A stretch of DNA of 64,000 nt from Trueperaceae bacterium (GTDB lineage: Bacteria; Deinococcota; Deinococci; Deinococcales; Trueperaceae), in the NCBI GenBank assembly GCA_023954415.1, contig JAMLIB010000010.1, positions 1-64,000 on the forward strand, written 5' to 3'. The position numbers and the translations under genes were made by a program. Below are positions 18,205 through 26,960 of this stretch, piece by piece. The notes under the pieces were generated by a model that did not search any database, was not told the origin of the DNA, and saw only the letters and a list, made by a program, of their open reading frames with translations. Position 1 is the first letter of the stretch. Each line of letters begins with the position of its first letter.

Positions 18205-18978
18205 GTGTTGCTAGCCTTCGATCTAGACAAGACCCTCGTAACCGACGACTACCGGCTGCCGGAAGAGACCCTGGCCGCCGTGCAGGCCGCACGGCGGCGC
18301 GGCCATATCGTCACCGTCCTTACCGGGCGGCCCCTGCGCTCGGCGCGGGCCTTCCTCGACCTCTTGGAGATCGAGGTGCCGCACGCCGTCAACCACGGCT
18401 CCTACGTGCGCGACCGCGAGGGCGGGGTCCTGCGCCGCATGCGCCTCGCCACCGCCCAGGTCGACTCTCTCCTGGAGGAGCACCTGAACGACGCGACGGT
18501 GGAGTTCTCGTGCGTGGTGGACGACGTGCTCTACGTCCGTGACCCGCGCAACGAGCGCTGGGACTGGGTGCACGCCGAGAGCCGCGCCATCACGCGCTTC
18601 CAGGTCGGGCTCGGCCTCGCGGCCGACAAGGTCGTGTTCCACGGCGCCACGCGCACGCCGGCGCTCGACGGCTGGGTGGCCGCGCGCCACCCGGAACTGC
18701 TGCGCTACCTCTGGGGCGACGGCTACCTCGAGATCGTCCCCCCGGGCGGCGACAAGGGGAGCGCCCTCGAGTACATCGCCGGCCTCCTGGGCGTGCCGCG
18801 CGACCAGGTCGTGGCGTTCGGCGACGGGCTGAACGACGTCACCATGCTCGGCTGGGCGGGGCACTCCGTCGCCGTCGGGCCGGACGTCCACCCGGACGCG
18901 CTCGCGGCGGCCGACGAGCACGTGGACTCGCCGGAGCTCGGCGGCGTCGCGGCGTGGCTCGAGCGCAACGCGCTGTAA
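18205..18978 (+). CDS. Cof-type HAD-superfamily hydrolase
   Basis: This is probably a phosphatase acting on small sugar phosphates, nucleotides or flavin precursors. The protein has 257 residues. HAD motif I is LLAFDLDKTLVT (nucleophile Asp) at the N-terminus, motif II is in TVLTGRPL, the Lys motif is GGDKGSALEYI, and motif IV is AFGDGLNDVTML. The cap sits between motifs II and III, as in the Cof/IIB subfamily. Start: GTG 18205 stands right before motif I, and upstream reading would add unconserved residues. The substrate cannot be read from sequence. Confidence 0.9.
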   Translation: MLLAFDLDKTLVTDDYRLPEETLAAVQAARRRGHIVTVLTGRPLRSARAFLDLLEIEVPHAVNHGSYVRDREGGVLRRMRLATAQVDSLLEEHLNDATVEFSCVVDDVLYVRDPRNERWDWVHAESRAITRFQVGLGLAADKVVFHGATRTPALDGWVAARHPELLRYLWGDGYLEIVPPGGDKGSALEYIAGLLGVPRDQVVAFGDGLNDVTMLGWAGHSVAVGPDVHPDALAAADEHVDSPELGGVAAWLERNAL

Positions 18979-19002
18979 GTCCCTTGCCGGTTCGCGCGGC
19001 TA

Positions 19003-19034
19003 GGCGGTCGGTAACGCGGAACGAACCGACCGCC
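19003..19034. terminator. 10-bp hairpin between convergent HAD gene and folE
   Basis: GGCGGTCGGT (19003-19012) pairs with ACCGACCGCC (19025-19034) over a 12-base loop. It lies between two convergent stop codons. Confidence 0.55.
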
Positions 19035-19076
19035 GGCACCTACACACCGCCGCGCGCCTGACCGGACGCGCCTGGC

Positions 19077-19694
19077 CTAACGCGCTATCGCCTGCAAGAA
19101 CTCCTGACGCGTGCGCGCGTCGTCCCGGAAGGACCCGCGCATGACGCTCGTCAGCGTGGTGGAGCCTTGCTTCTGGACGCCGCGCATCATCATGCATAGG
19201 TGGCTCGCCTCCGACACCACGGCGAGCCCGTGCGGCTGGAGGATGTCGACGAGCGCGTCGGCTACCTGCGCCGTGAGGCGCTCCTGGAGCTGGAGACGGC
19301 GCGCGAAGACGTCGACGACGCGCGCGAACTTCGACAACCCGAGAACTTTCTCGTCGGGGATGTAGCCGATGTGCACGCTACCGAAGAAGGGCAACAGGTG
19401 GTGCTCGCACAGCGAGTAGAACTCGATGCCCTTCACCACCACCATCTCAGGACCCTCCGCGGCGAAGAGGGCGCCGTTGGCCACCTCCCGCACGTCGAGG
19501 CCGTAGCCGGACGTCAGGTAGCGCATGGAGCGGGAGACGCGCTCCGGCGTCTTCAGGAGCCCCTCCCGCCCGACGTCCTCGCCCAGGCCGCCGATGAGCT
19601 CCGCCACCAGGCCGGCCAGCGGGGCGTCACCGACCTCGTCGAACTCGAGCGGCTCGATGGCCGCCGTCACGGGGCCGCGCGGCTTGGTGGTCAA
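19077..19694 (-). CDS. folE: GTP cyclohydrolase I
   Basis: FolE converts GTP to 7,8-dihydroneopterin triphosphate, the first step of folate and pterin synthesis. The protein has about 205 residues. Zinc and substrate residues are in [12 protein letters not shown] and [15 protein letters not shown], followed by the [12 protein letters not shown] block. The start was decided by the ribosome-binding site: AAGGAGG (19702-19708) is 7 bases before TTG 19694. The ATG at 19718 lies inside the probable -10 box and is unlikely. The gene is divergent from the AlaX-type gene. Confidence 0.95.
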   Translation of the reverse strand: MTTKPRGPVTAAIEPLEFDEVGDAPLAGLVAELIGGLGEDVGREGLLKTPERVSRSMRYLTSGYGLDVREVANGALFAAEGPEMVVVKGIEFYSLCEHHLLPFFGSVHIGYIPDEKVLGLSKFARVVDVFARRLQLQERLTAQVADALVDILQPHGLAVVSEASHLCMMMRGVQKQGSTTLTSVMRGSFRDDARTRQEFLQAIAR

Positions 19695-19716
19695 GACGAT
19701 GCCTCCTTGGGAAGGC

Positions 19717-19722
19717 ATGCTA
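19717..19722 (-). promoter_or_regulatory. -10 box of folE
   Basis: TAGCAT on the minus strand lies upstream of an AAGGAGG ribosome-binding site. The resulting leader would be about 16 bases, so this gene is not leaderless. Confidence 0.45.
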
Positions 19723-19754
19723 CCGGACGCGCGTCGCCTCGGAGCGACCGGCGC

Positions 19755-19760
19755 TACACT
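19755..19760 (+). promoter_or_regulatory. -10 box of leaderless alaX-type gene
   Basis: TACACT is followed by 6 bases and GTG 19767. Confidence 0.6.
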
Positions 19761-19766
19761 CTCCAC

Positions 19767-20990
19767 GTGCGCCTAGACCGTTACGACAGCTACCTGACCA
19801 CTTTCCACACGCGCGTCACGGCGACCGCCGCCGATCAGCACGGCACGTGGGTGCGCCTGGCGCGCAGCGCCTTCTACCCCACCACCGGCGGGCAGCCGCA
19901 CGACGTAGGCACGCTCGGCTCCGAGCGCGGCGTCTTCGAGGTGCTGGATGTCCAGGCGCGCGGTGGCGACGACGACGTATGGCATCTGCTTGCCAACCAC
20001 GACGACTCCATGGCGGGCGAAGTGGCCGTCGGCGAGAACGTCGTCGGCAAGATCGACTGGCCGCTGCGGTGGCGCCACATGCAGCGGCACAGCGCCCAGC
20101 ACGTCTTGTCGCAGGCGCTCGTCAGGGTCTCGCCGGCGTTCGGCACGCTCTCCGTGAGCATGCGCGGTCCGGACTGCACCATCGACGTCGGCGGCGAGAT
20201 CGGCGAGGACGACCTCGCCGCCGCCGAGAGCATGGCGAACGACGCCGCGCGGCAGAACCACCCCATCACGGCGTTCGAGGTCGACGACTCGCGCCTGGGC
20301 GAGTACGCGTTGCGACGGCCAGCCAAGGTGGCCGGACTGGTGCGGCTCGTCGCCATCGGGCATTACGACATCGTGGCTTGTGGCGGCACGCACTTGCGCT
20401 CGTCCGCCGAGACCCTGCCCATCAAGATCACGGCCGCCGAGCGCGTGCGCGGCGGCAACACGCGCATAACGTTCCGCGCCGGCGAGGAGGCCGTGGCCGA
20501 CTACCGGGCCAAACACGAGGCCGCGTACGCCCTCGGACGCGCGTTCAGCGCGCCGGTGCAGGAGCTGGCAGCCCGCGGGGTCCGACTCAAGGAGGAGCTG
20601 GCCGCCGCCGAGCGCCACGCCGCCGAGTGGCGCGGCCGGCTGGCCGCCGTCCACCTCGAGCGGCTCGCTGCCGACGCGCGAGACGGCGTCGTGAGCGCCG
20701 TGCTCGAAGGCGAGGACGCCGCGCTGCTCCCCGCCCTCGTGGAGGCCTGCCAGGCGCTGCCGCGCACGGTCGCCCTACTGGGCGGCGTCGCGGACGGCGA
20801 GGCCCGCCTCGCCTTCGTGACCGGTCCCGACACGGGCGTGGACGTCAGGCCGTTGCTGCAGGCCGCCCTGGCGAGCCTCGGCGGGCGCGGCGGCGGGCGC
20901 CCCGATCGCGCCCAGGGTGCGGCGAGATCCTCCGCCACCGCGGTGCGCGACGTGCTCGCGCGCACGCTCGCGACACTGGCCAACCGGTAG
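19767..20990 (+). CDS. Alanyl-tRNA editing protein, AlaX type with DHHA1 domain
   Basis: This stand-alone relative of the AlaRS editing region hydrolyses mischarged Ser- or Gly-tRNA(Ala). The protein has 407 residues. An N-terminal AlaRS-like barrel ([11 protein letters not shown]) is followed by the zinc-site motifs HMQRHSAQH (HxxxH) and ACGGTH (CxxxH). A coiled segment leads to a C-terminal DHHA1 domain ending in [14 protein letters not shown]. The domain order matches long AlaX-II proteins. Start: GTG 19767, directly behind a -10 box. It is divergent from folE and followed 21 bases later by dps, which has its own Shine-Dalgarno. Confidence 0.9.
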   Translation: MRLDRYDSYLTTFHTRVTATAADQHGTWVRLARSAFYPTTGGQPHDVGTLGSERGVFEVLDVQARGGDDDVWHLLANHDDSMAGEVAVGENVVGKIDWPLRWRHMQRHSAQHVLSQALVRVSPAFGTLSVSMRGPDCTIDVGGEIGEDDLAAAESMANDAARQNHPITAFEVDDSRLGEYALRRPAKVAGLVRLVAIGHYDIVACGGTHLRSSAETLPIKITAAERVRGGNTRITFRAGEEAVADYRAKHEAAYALGRAFSAPVQELAARGVRLKEELAAAERHAAEWRGRLAAVHLERLAADARDGVVSAVLEGEDAALLPALVEACQALPRTVALLGGVADGEARLAFVTGPDTGVDVRPLLQAALASLGGRGGGRPDRAQGAARSSATAVRDVLARTLATLANR

Positions 20991-21011
20991 GCTGGACCCA
21001 GGAGGTTTCGT

Positions 21012-21509
21012 ATGCCTACCGCAACCAAGAGCCGTCTCATAGACGTCAAGATCGACATCCCGAAGGGCGACCGCGAGAACCTCGTGGCCATCCTCAATCA
21101 GCAGCTGGCCGACACGCTCGACCTCTACAGCCAGATCAAGCAGGCGCACTGGAACGTCAAGGGCCTGGGTTTCCAGCAAGTGCACCTGCTCTTCGACGAC
21201 CAGGCCGAGATCTTCGAGGGTTTCGCCGACATGCTCGCCGAGCGCGTGGCGCTCCTCGGCGGCGTGGCGCTCGGCACCGTGCGCATGGCGGCGGCATCAT
21301 CGCGGTTGCCCGAGTTCCCGGCCGACGAGCACGCGGTGCCCGTCTTCCTCGAGCTCGTGCGCGACCGCGTGGCGGCCTACGCCAAGAGCAACCGGGCCGC
21401 CATCGCGGCCGTGGCGAAGATCGACGAGCCGACCACGGAGGACCTCCTCACCGAGGTGTCGCGCGGCACCGACCAGCAGCTCTACTTCCTGGAGTCGCAC
21501 CTGTACTGA
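21012..21509 (+). CDS. dps: Dps/ferritin-like DNA-protection protein
   Basis: Dps forms a dodecameric shell that stores iron, consumes peroxide and can coat DNA, which is relevant to oxidative-stress tolerance in this group. The protein has 165 residues. Ferroxidase ligands are in QAHWNVKG and DDQAEIFEGFADMLAERV. A basic N-terminal tail (TATKSRLIDVK) could contact DNA. AGGAGG stands 7 bases before ATG 21012. A degenerate 15-bp tandem array and a strong terminator follow. Confidence 0.95.
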   Translation: MPTATKSRLIDVKIDIPKGDRENLVAILNQQLADTLDLYSQIKQAHWNVKGLGFQQVHLLFDDQAEIFEGFADMLAERVALLGGVALGTVRMAAASSRLPEFPADEHAVPVFLELVRDRVAAYAKSNRAAIAAVAKIDEPTTEDLLTEVSRGTDQQLYFLESHLY

Positions 21510-21602
21510 TCGCCTGACGATCGCACCGGTACCGATCGCAACCGGCACTGATCGCACGGCACCGATCGCACCGGCACTGATCGCACTGGCACCGATAGTG
21601 CG
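21510..21602. repeat. Degenerate ~15-bp tandem repeat downstream of dps
   Basis: About six copies of a unit close to CCGATCGCACCGGCA follow one another directly after the dps stop codon. Units differ by one to three bases and alternate between CCGATCGC and CTGATCGC. No open reading frame is maintained through the array. Confidence 0.8.
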
Positions 21603-21671
21603 TCCGGCCCGTGGCTCTCTCTAGCGCCGGTGAGCCGTCCTGCTTCCGGCCGGACCCGTGAACGACGCGTA

Positions 21672-21708
21672 AGGCTTGGGGCCCTCCCCGAACGAGGGCC
21701 CCAAGCCT
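21672..21708. terminator. Perfect 15-bp bidirectional terminator hairpin
   Basis: Arms 21672-21686 and 21694-21708 pair perfectly around a 7-base loop. It lies between the end of dps and the convergent bifunctional-nuclease gene, with a pyrimidine tract (GTTCCTCT) on the dps-distal side. Confidence 0.8.
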
Positions 21709-21714
21709 GTTCCT

Positions 21715-22143
21715 CTAGGCTTTCGCGCCGCCGGAGTCCGTGAAGTCCTCATCGCGCATGGCGGCCTCCTCGATGACGCCTTCGGCCACGAAGATGGGCG
21801 CGCCGGAGCGCACGGCGAGGGCCATGGCGTCAGACGGCCTCGCATCGACCTCGAAGCTGACGCCGGAGCGCGCGAGCACGAGGGAGGCGTAGAACACCCC
21901 GCCCTTCAGGTCCGTGATCTCGACGCGCTCGACGGTCGCGCCGAACAGCTCTAGGACCGACATGACGAGGTCGTGGGTGAGCGGCCTGTCGGGGCGCTCG
22001 CTGCCGCGGCCGGCCGCGATGCTGATGGCCTGCGCGGAATCGATGCTGATGGGCAACACCTCGCCGCCAGGCGCCCGCAGGAGCGCGAGGAACTGGTTCT
22101 CGTCGCCGGAGACGGCGATGCCCTCGAGTTCTATGCGCACCAC
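21715..22143 (-). CDS. Bifunctional nuclease (BFN) domain protein
   Basis: The protein of 142 residues consists almost entirely of a BFN/DUF151 domain. It shows LPISIDSAQAISIA, the central DLVMSVLELFGATVERVEI block and the SFEVDARPSDAMALAVRSGAPI signature. Plant and bacterial relatives have been described with DNase/RNase activity; the physiological role here is unknown. Start: GTG 22143 lies 6 bases after a TATGAT -10 box. The ATG at 22176 would place that box inside the gene and is rejected. It is divergent from gatB. Confidence 0.88.
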   Translation of the reverse strand: MVRIELEGIAVSGDENQFLALLRAPGGEVLPISIDSAQAISIAAGRGSERPDRPLTHDLVMSVLELFGATVERVEITDLKGGVFYASLVLARSGVSFEVDARPSDAMALAVRSGAPIFVAEGVIEEAAMRDEDFTDSGGAKA

Positions 22144-22149
22144 GGGGCG

Positions 22150-22155
22150 ATCATA
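22150..22155 (-). promoter_or_regulatory. -10 box of leaderless BFN gene
   Basis: TATGAT on the minus strand lies 6 bases before GTG 22143. It is only 16 bases from the oppositely directed gatB -10 box, so the two promoters overlap. Confidence 0.6.
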
Positions 22156-22171
22156 GCCCGACTCGCCCTGA

Positions 22172-22177
22172 TACACT
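22172..22177 (+). promoter_or_regulatory. -10 box of leaderless gatB promoter
   Basis: An extended TGATACACT ends 7 bases before ATG 22185. Confidence 0.6.
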
Positions 22178-22184
22178 CGCCCGC

Positions 22185-23597
22185 ATGTTCGAGCCGGTCA
22201 TCGGCCTTGAGGTACACCTCGCTCTGCGCACGACGAGCAAGCTCTTCTGCGGCTGCTCGGCGGAAGGCTTCGGCGCGCGCCCCAACGAGAACGTCTGCCC
22301 GGTCTGCCTCGGTCTGCCGGGCGCCTTGCCCGTCGTCAACGAGCGGGCGGTCGAGCTCGCGCTGCGCTTCGCCGTGGCCCTCGGCTGCGAGGTCCCGAAC
22401 ACGACGTACTTCCACCGCAAGCACTACTTCTACCCTGACGCCCCGAAGAACTACCAGACGAGCCAGGGCGACGTGCCCATAGGCCGGCACGGTCAGGTCG
22501 TGCTGCCAAGCGGCAAGCGCGTCGGCATCACCCGGTGCCACCTGGAGGAGGACGCCGGGCGCCTCGTGCACCCCGCCTACGCCGACCACTCGCTCGTCGA
22601 CCTCAACCGCGCCGGCGCGCCGCTCGTGGAGATGGTGACCGAGCCGGACATCCGCTCGGCCGAGGAGGCGCGCGAGTTCCTCGCCGAGATCAGGGCCATC
22701 GCCCAGGCGCTTGACGTGTCCGACGCGGCCCCGGAGGAGGGCAAGATGCGCGCCGACGTCAACGTGTCCGTGCGTCTGCCCGGCGAGCCGTTCGGCACCA
22801 AGGTCGAGGTCAAGAACCTCAACTCCTTCAAGAGCGTCGCCGCGGCCCTGGGCTTCGAGGCGAAACGCCAGGCGCAGCTCCTGGAAGGCGGGCGCCGCGT
22901 CGTCCAGGAGACCCGGGGGTGGAACGAGGGCGGCCAGCGCACCTACTCGCTGCGCTCCAAGGAGACGGCGGCCGACTACCGCTACCTGCGCGACCCGGAC
23001 ATCCCCGCGGTCGCCATCCCGGACGAGCGCAAGCGCGCCGTGCTGGCGGCCATGCCCGAGCTGCCGCAGGCCCGCCTGGGGCGCTACCTAGCGGACGGTG
23101 TGCGCGGAACGGAGGCGGCGCAGATCGCCTACGACCACGCCGTGGCCCGGCTGTTCGACGCCACGGTGGCCGCCTACACCGGCCCGGCGCAGAACGTTGC
23201 GAACTGGTTGACGGGCGAGGTAGCCGGCCGCGCGAACGCGCTCGGGGTGAGCGCCGCGGACACCAAGCTGACGCCCGCCGCGCTCGCGCGCCTCGTCGAG
23301 CTCGTCGACGGCGGCTCGCTCTCCGCCACCGCCGCCAAGGACCTCGTGCCCGACCTCCTCGAAGGCGCAGACCCCGCCGAGCTCGTCGCCAGCCGCGGCC
23401 TCGGTCAGGTCAGCGACGTCGCGGCCCTCGAGGCCCTCGTCGCGAAGGCGGTGGAGGCCAACCCGGAGCTCGTGGAGCGCGTCAGGGCCAACCCCAATGC
23501 GATCAACGCCTTGCTCGGGAAGGTCATGGCCGCCAGCCAGGGCAAGGCCAACCCCGACCTGGCGCGGCGGCTGTTGGAAGAACGCCTCGGCGGGTAA
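22185..23597 (+). CDS. gatB: Asp-tRNA(Asn)/Glu-tRNA(Gln) amidotransferase subunit B
   Basis: GatB is the kinase and tRNA-binding subunit of GatCAB, which activates the tRNA-bound acid with ATP. The protein has 470 residues. The N-terminus [19 protein letters not shown] and [13 protein letters not shown] are family signatures, followed by [18 protein letters not shown] and [10 protein letters not shown]. The C-terminal YqeY-like helical domain covers residues 320-470. ATG 22185 stands 7 bases after a -10 box. It works with gatA, located elsewhere in this window. Confidence 0.96.
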   Translation: MFEPVIGLEVHLALRTTSKLFCGCSAEGFGARPNENVCPVCLGLPGALPVVNERAVELALRFAVALGCEVPNTTYFHRKHYFYPDAPKNYQTSQGDVPIGRHGQVVLPSGKRVGITRCHLEEDAGRLVHPAYADHSLVDLNRAGAPLVEMVTEPDIRSAEEAREFLAEIRAIAQALDVSDAAPEEGKMRADVNVSVRLPGEPFGTKVEVKNLNSFKSVAAALGFEAKRQAQLLEGGRRVVQETRGWNEGGQRTYSLRSKETAADYRYLRDPDIPAVAIPDERKRAVLAAMPELPQARLGRYLADGVRGTEAAQIAYDHAVARLFDATVAAYTGPAQNVANWLTGEVAGRANALGVSAADTKLTPAALARLVELVDGGSLSATAAKDLVPDLLEGADPAELVASRGLGQVSDVAALEALVAKAVEANPELVERVRANPNAINALLGKVMAASQGKANPDLARRLLEERLGG

Positions 23598-23674
23598 GTG
23601 CGGTAAGTGCATAGCGACTGAAGCGCTTCGGATTAGATGGACCCGGTCTCTATTTCGAGGAGCCGGTTCCGAGA

Positions 23675-23704
23675 AGACGCCCCGAGGAGGTCCTCGGGGC
23701 GTCT
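23675..23704. terminator. 12-bp hairpin between gatB and the collagen-like gene
   Basis: AGACGCCCCGAG (23675-23686) pairs perfectly with CTCGGGGCGTCT (23693-23704). It lies between convergent stop codons and probably serves both genes. Confidence 0.7.
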
Positions 23705-23756
23705 GGCGTCTCCGCCGGCGTCTGTCGTCACGGCCGCCGGCCCTTGGGAGCCAAGT

Positions 23757-25067
23757 TCAGCCGGGGGTGCCCGGGGGGCCTTGGGGGCCTTGGGGGCCCT
23801 GCGGTCCTTCTGGACCTTGCGGTCCTTCGGGACCCTGCGGTCCGGCCGGACCGGCGGGGCCTGCTGGCCCGGCGGGACCTGCTGGCCCGGCCGGACCCTG
23901 AGGCCCCGCAGGGCCGATCGCGCCGTCGGCACCGGCCGGTCCTGCCGGGCCGGCCGGCCCCTGTGGCCCGACGGCCCCCGTCGCGCCGGGCTCACCTTGA
24001 GGACCCTGCGGTCCGGTAGCGCCGGTAGCGCCGGTGTCGCCCTTCTCGCCGCGCGGCCCGGCGGGGCCGGTCGCGCCCGTCTGTCCGGCCGGTCCGACCG
24101 GACCCGTCGCCCCGGTCATGCCACGCTGACCCGTGGGGCCCGCCGCCCCACGTTCGCCCTGCGGGCCGGCCGGACCGACGGGACCGACGGGACCAGCCAG
24201 ACCTTGTGGGCCGATGCAGTCGAGGGCATCACCGACGCCATCGAGATTGATGTCCTCATCGAGACCGAGACGCCCATCACCGTCGCGGTCCCAGCAAGCC
24301 AGCCCCGCGTCGCCGCGGGGGCCGGCAGGACCGACGGGGCCGGCGGGACCGACGGCGCCATCGCGCCCGTCGGCCCCGGGCGCGCCCCGCTCGCCAGCGG
24401 GACCTGTCGGGCCTACAGGACCGGCAGGACCGGCGAGGCCGGGCGCGCCGTCGGCCCCGGCCGGGCCAGGTTCGCCACGCTCGCCCTGGGGTCCCTGGGG
24501 ACCTGCGGGGCCTCGAGCCCCAGCGGGGCCGGCGGGGCCCGCCAGAGCGCCGGCGGCGATCTCGGCACGCAGGCCGGCGACCTCGGCGCTCATGGCACCG
24601 AGCCGCTCCTGCACGCTCTGAGTGCCGCAAGCGACCTTCGCGTCCACGAGGCCGACGGCCTGGTCGATGAGTAGAGCCACCTGGTAGCCGCTCAGGAACT
24701 CGTCGCCGTTCAGGCGCCCGTCGGGGAACGCCGGGCTGATGCCAAGCGTGGCGATGCGGTTCGCGGCGCCGGCGGCCCAATGGTCGGGGCTAACGTCCAC
24801 GAATCCGAAGTTGGGATCGGTGACCCCTGCGCCGGCGTCCGTGCAACCGGTGGCGTTGTCGACCCGCGTCAACAAACGATCGACGAGGACGGCGGCCTGA
24901 TAGCCGGTCACAGGCCCCTCTCCCAGGAAGGAGCCGTCGGGGAAGCCCGTCTCCACGCCGACCTCGCCCAAGTCCCTGACGGCGGCCCTTCCCCAATCGA
25001 TCCCCGCCTGGCTCAGGCCGATGGCCACCAGTACGAGCGCTGCGATGGCAATGAGTGCTCTTCTCAT
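23757..25067 (-). CDS. SLH-like and collagen-repeat surface protein with EF-hand-like insert
   Basis: This predicted exported surface protein has 436 residues. A signal peptide covers residues 1-21. Residues 30-140 contain two SLH-like segments ([20 protein letters not shown] and [21 protein letters not shown]), then a short helical stretch (150-173). Gly-X-Y collagen repeats fill about 177-256 and 286-436. The two collagen blocks are split by an acidic module with [13 protein letters not shown] and DINLDGVGD, flanked by Cys258 and Cys284; it resembles an EF-hand or dockerin calcium loop and could be closed by a disulfide. TAGGAGAGAG precedes ATG 25067. Attachment to the cell wall through SLH is inferred. 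Confidence 0.88.
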   Translation of the reverse strand: MRRALIAIAALVLVAIGLSQAGIDWGRAAVRDLGEVGVETGFPDGSFLGEGPVTGYQAAVLVDRLLTRVDNATGCTDAGAGVTDPNFGFVDVSPDHWAAGAANRIATLGISPAFPDGRLNGDEFLSGYQVALLIDQAVGLVDAKVACGTQSVQERLGAMSAEVAGLRAEIAAGALAGPAGPAGARGPAGPQGPQGERGEPGPAGADGAPGLAGPAGPVGPTGPAGERGAPGADGRDGAVGPAGPVGPAGPRGDAGLACWDRDGDGRLGLDEDINLDGVGDALDCIGPQGLAGPVGPVGPAGPQGERGAAGPTGQRGMTGATGPVGPAGQTGATGPAGPRGEKGDTGATGATGPQGPQGEPGATGAVGPQGPAGPAGPAGADGAIGPAGPQGPAGPAGPAGPAGPAGPAGPQGPEGPQGPEGPQGPQGPQGPPGTPG

Positions 25068-25086
25068 CTCTCTCCTACGAGGTGTG

Positions 25087-25136
25087 GCCGTCGAGAACCC
25101 TTCGGGTTCGGCGCCGACGGCCGCTGGGTTAGATAA
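25087..25136 (-). promoter_or_regulatory. Promoter and structured 5' leader of the collagen-like gene
   Basis: On the minus strand TTATCT (25131-25136) could be the -10 box. The leader before the ribosome-binding site can fold into a nested hairpin: GCCGTCG 25087-25093 with CGACGGC 25115-25121, and inside it GAACCC with GGGTTC. The role is unknown. Confidence 0.35.
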
Positions 25137-25226
25137 TCGCCCATCCGCGTGCCTTCAAGCACCGTGCATATCACGGCCGAGCCCATGGGTCAGGCGCGAC
25201 CGAGGCCACGACGGTGAACGGACGGC

Positions 25227-25232
25227 TATCAT
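25227..25232 (+). promoter_or_regulatory. -10 box of the TPR/Pro-Thr gene
   Basis: TATCAT is followed by 8 bases and GTG 25241. Confidence 0.5.
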
Positions 25233-25240
25233 CTTGGGAG

Positions 25241-26875
25241 GTGAACTATCTAACTCGCATGCTCGCGATCTTGCTTGCGGCCGTCCTGACCTCCGGCGCC
25301 GCGGCCCAGGCGCCCCTGCCCGCGGAGGCCGCAGCCGCGCTCGCCGACGCCCAGGCCGCGGCGGCTGCCGCGCTGGCGGCCTACGAGACGTACTACCCCG
25401 ACCAACCCCTGTGGCGCCAAGCTTTCGCGGCGGCCGAGCACGCCCGCGACCTGGCCCCGGGCAGGCCGGAGCCGTTGCGCTTCCTCGCTCAGGCTTACGG
25501 GACGACGGGCTGGACCGCGCGCGCGCTGAGTTCCTGGCAGGCTTACGCGGCGGCGGGCGGCACGATGGACGCACCCGCCCGCTCGGCGGCCGGCGCCGCA
25601 GCTTCCAAGCTCGGCTTCGACGCCCTGGCCGCGGGCAACGCCCAGACCGCCGTCGGCCTCCTGGAGACCGCTCAGTCGTATCTGCCCGACGACCTCGATG
25701 TGCAGTCCTGGCTGGGCCAGGCCTACTTGTCCGTCGGAAACGCCGCGGCGGCCGCCCCTCGCCTCGAGCGGGCCATCCGCGCCCAGCCGCAACTGGAGCC
25801 CCTGTTGGAGCGCGCGAAGTACGGCGCGAACTTCGGCCTGGCGACGGCGGACACCTACCTTGCCGCCAGGGCGGCGTTCGCCAACGGCGACCATAGGGCT
25901 GCCCTCGCCGGCTTCCGCAAGGCGGCCGACGAAGCGCCTACGTTCCTGGACGCGTTGCGGGGCGTGGCGGCCAGCCTCGGGGCATTGGGAGACGAGGAGG
26001 GCGCGCTCGAGGCCTGGCAACGGGTCCTCGCCGCGGCGCCCGGCGACCCGCAGGCCGCTGAGGCCGTCGCTCGCCTCAACGCCCTGCTCGAGCCGGAACC
26101 CGAACCGGTCCCCACACCGACACCGGTACCGACACCTGTTCCTACGCCGACGCCTACTCCAACACCTACTCCAACACCCACTCCGACACCCACACCGACA
26201 CCGTCTCCGACACCAACACCGACTCCCACGCCGACTCCAACACCAACACCAACACCCACTCCCACGCCGACTCCAACACCAACACCAACACCCACTCCGA
26301 CACCCACGCCAACACCAACACCGACCCCTACCCCCACGCCCACACCGCCGCCGACGACCCCGGCCGGCCAGATCGCCCTGTACGACGGCTCGGTCACGGC
26401 CAGGAGCATCGGCGATGGGGGTCAGGGTGCCTTCGTGTTCGTGGATCCCGCCGCAGGCTCCGGCGCGCGGGTGGCCGGCGCCACCGGGGTCGAGCGCGGC
26501 ACCCTGTACGTGAGGGCGGACGTGAGCGCCAAGCCGAGCCCGGCCCCCATGCAGCTACAGTTGTGCCTGGTGCCCGGGGACGAGTCGGTCATCAGCCCGC
26601 CGTGCACGGACGCCAGCCGCCTCGTCGTCACGGGGACGGGCGCCTTCAGCGCGAGCTTCGACATCGGCAACCTGACCGGCGAGGAGGAGGTCGACTGGAC
26701 GCGCGGGCTCAACCGCCTGCTGCTCGTGCTGCGCGACGCCACCTCGCGCCCACTCGACGAGCGCTACACGCGCGGCGCGGACGGCACCCCCATAGACCTC
26801 ACCCCCTACTACCCCGTCACGCTGCGCCTACGGCTGGTGCTCGTGCCCGCCGGCGCCACGTTCTCGGGGTGGTGA
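25241..26875 (+). CDS. Exported TPR protein with Pro-Thr linker
   Basis: The protein has about 544 residues. A signal peptide ([20 protein letters not shown]) is followed by helical TPR-like repeats up to about residue 280. A linker of roughly 80 residues made almost only of Pro-Thr pairs follows (from about 283 to 367). The C-terminal domain of about 175 residues is beta-rich and contains two cysteines; no known family was recognised in it. Such layouts suit an envelope protein spanning the periplasm or surface. Start: GTG 25241, 8 bases after TATCAT; ATG 25259 within the signal peptide is the alternative. Confidence 0.75.
   Translation: MNYLTRMLAILLAAVLTSGAAAQAPLPAEAAAALADAQAAAAAALAAYETYYPDQPLWRQAFAAAEHARDLAPGRPEPLRFLAQAYGTTGWTARALSSWQAYAAAGGTMDAPARSAAGAAASKLGFDALAAGNAQTAVGLLETAQSYLPDDLDVQSWLGQAYLSVGNAAAAAPRLERAIRAQPQLEPLLERAKYGANFGLATADTYLAARAAFANGDHRAALAGFRKAADEAPTFLDALRGVAASLGALGDEEGALEAWQRVLAAAPGDPQAAEAVARLNALLEPEPEPVPTPTPVPTPVPTPTPTPTPTPTPTPTPTPTPSPTPTPTPTPTPTPTPTPTPTPTPTPTPTPTPTPTPTPTPTPTPTPTPPPTTPAGQIALYDGSVTARSIGDGGQGAFVFVDPAAGSGARVAGATGVERGTLYVRADVSAKPSPAPMQLQLCLVPGDESVISPPCTDASRLVVTGTGAFSASFDIGNLTGEEEVDWTRGLNRLLLVLRDATSRPLDERYTRGADGTPIDLTPYYPVTLRLRLVLVPAGATFSGW
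26106..26345 (+). repeat. Six-base microsatellite coding for (Pro-Thr)n
   Basis: Imperfect repeats of CCNACN, mainly CCGACA, CCCACT and CCAACA, run through the linker of the TPR protein. Longer sub-blocks recur, such as a stretch coding for the same 14 residues near 26215-26255 and 26262-26300. The reading frame is kept throughout. The tract is prone to length change. Confidence 0.85.
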
Positions 26876-26960
26876 CCCGTCAGGGTTAGCGAGACGGCCC
26901 AGCCGGCGCGTTCGTACCGGCCGGCTCGGCCGGGCGGTAATGGCCCGCGCCGTCGGGCGG

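Noticed and set aside
22144-22176. Upstream ATG for the BFN-domain protein
   Set aside because: It lies upstream of the probable -10 box and overlaps the gatB promoter; GTG 22143 has the leaderless spacing.
23637-24674. Frames opposite the collagen-like gene
   Set aside because: The complement of Gly-Pro-rich repeats reads as Gly, Ser, Arg and Ala repeats. The minus-strand frame has a signal peptide, SLH motifs and a ribosome-binding site, so the plus frames are artefacts.
26100-26350. CRISPR-like regular repeats
   Set aside because: The unit is six bases with no spacers and it codes for Pro-Thr in frame; it is a coding microsatellite.
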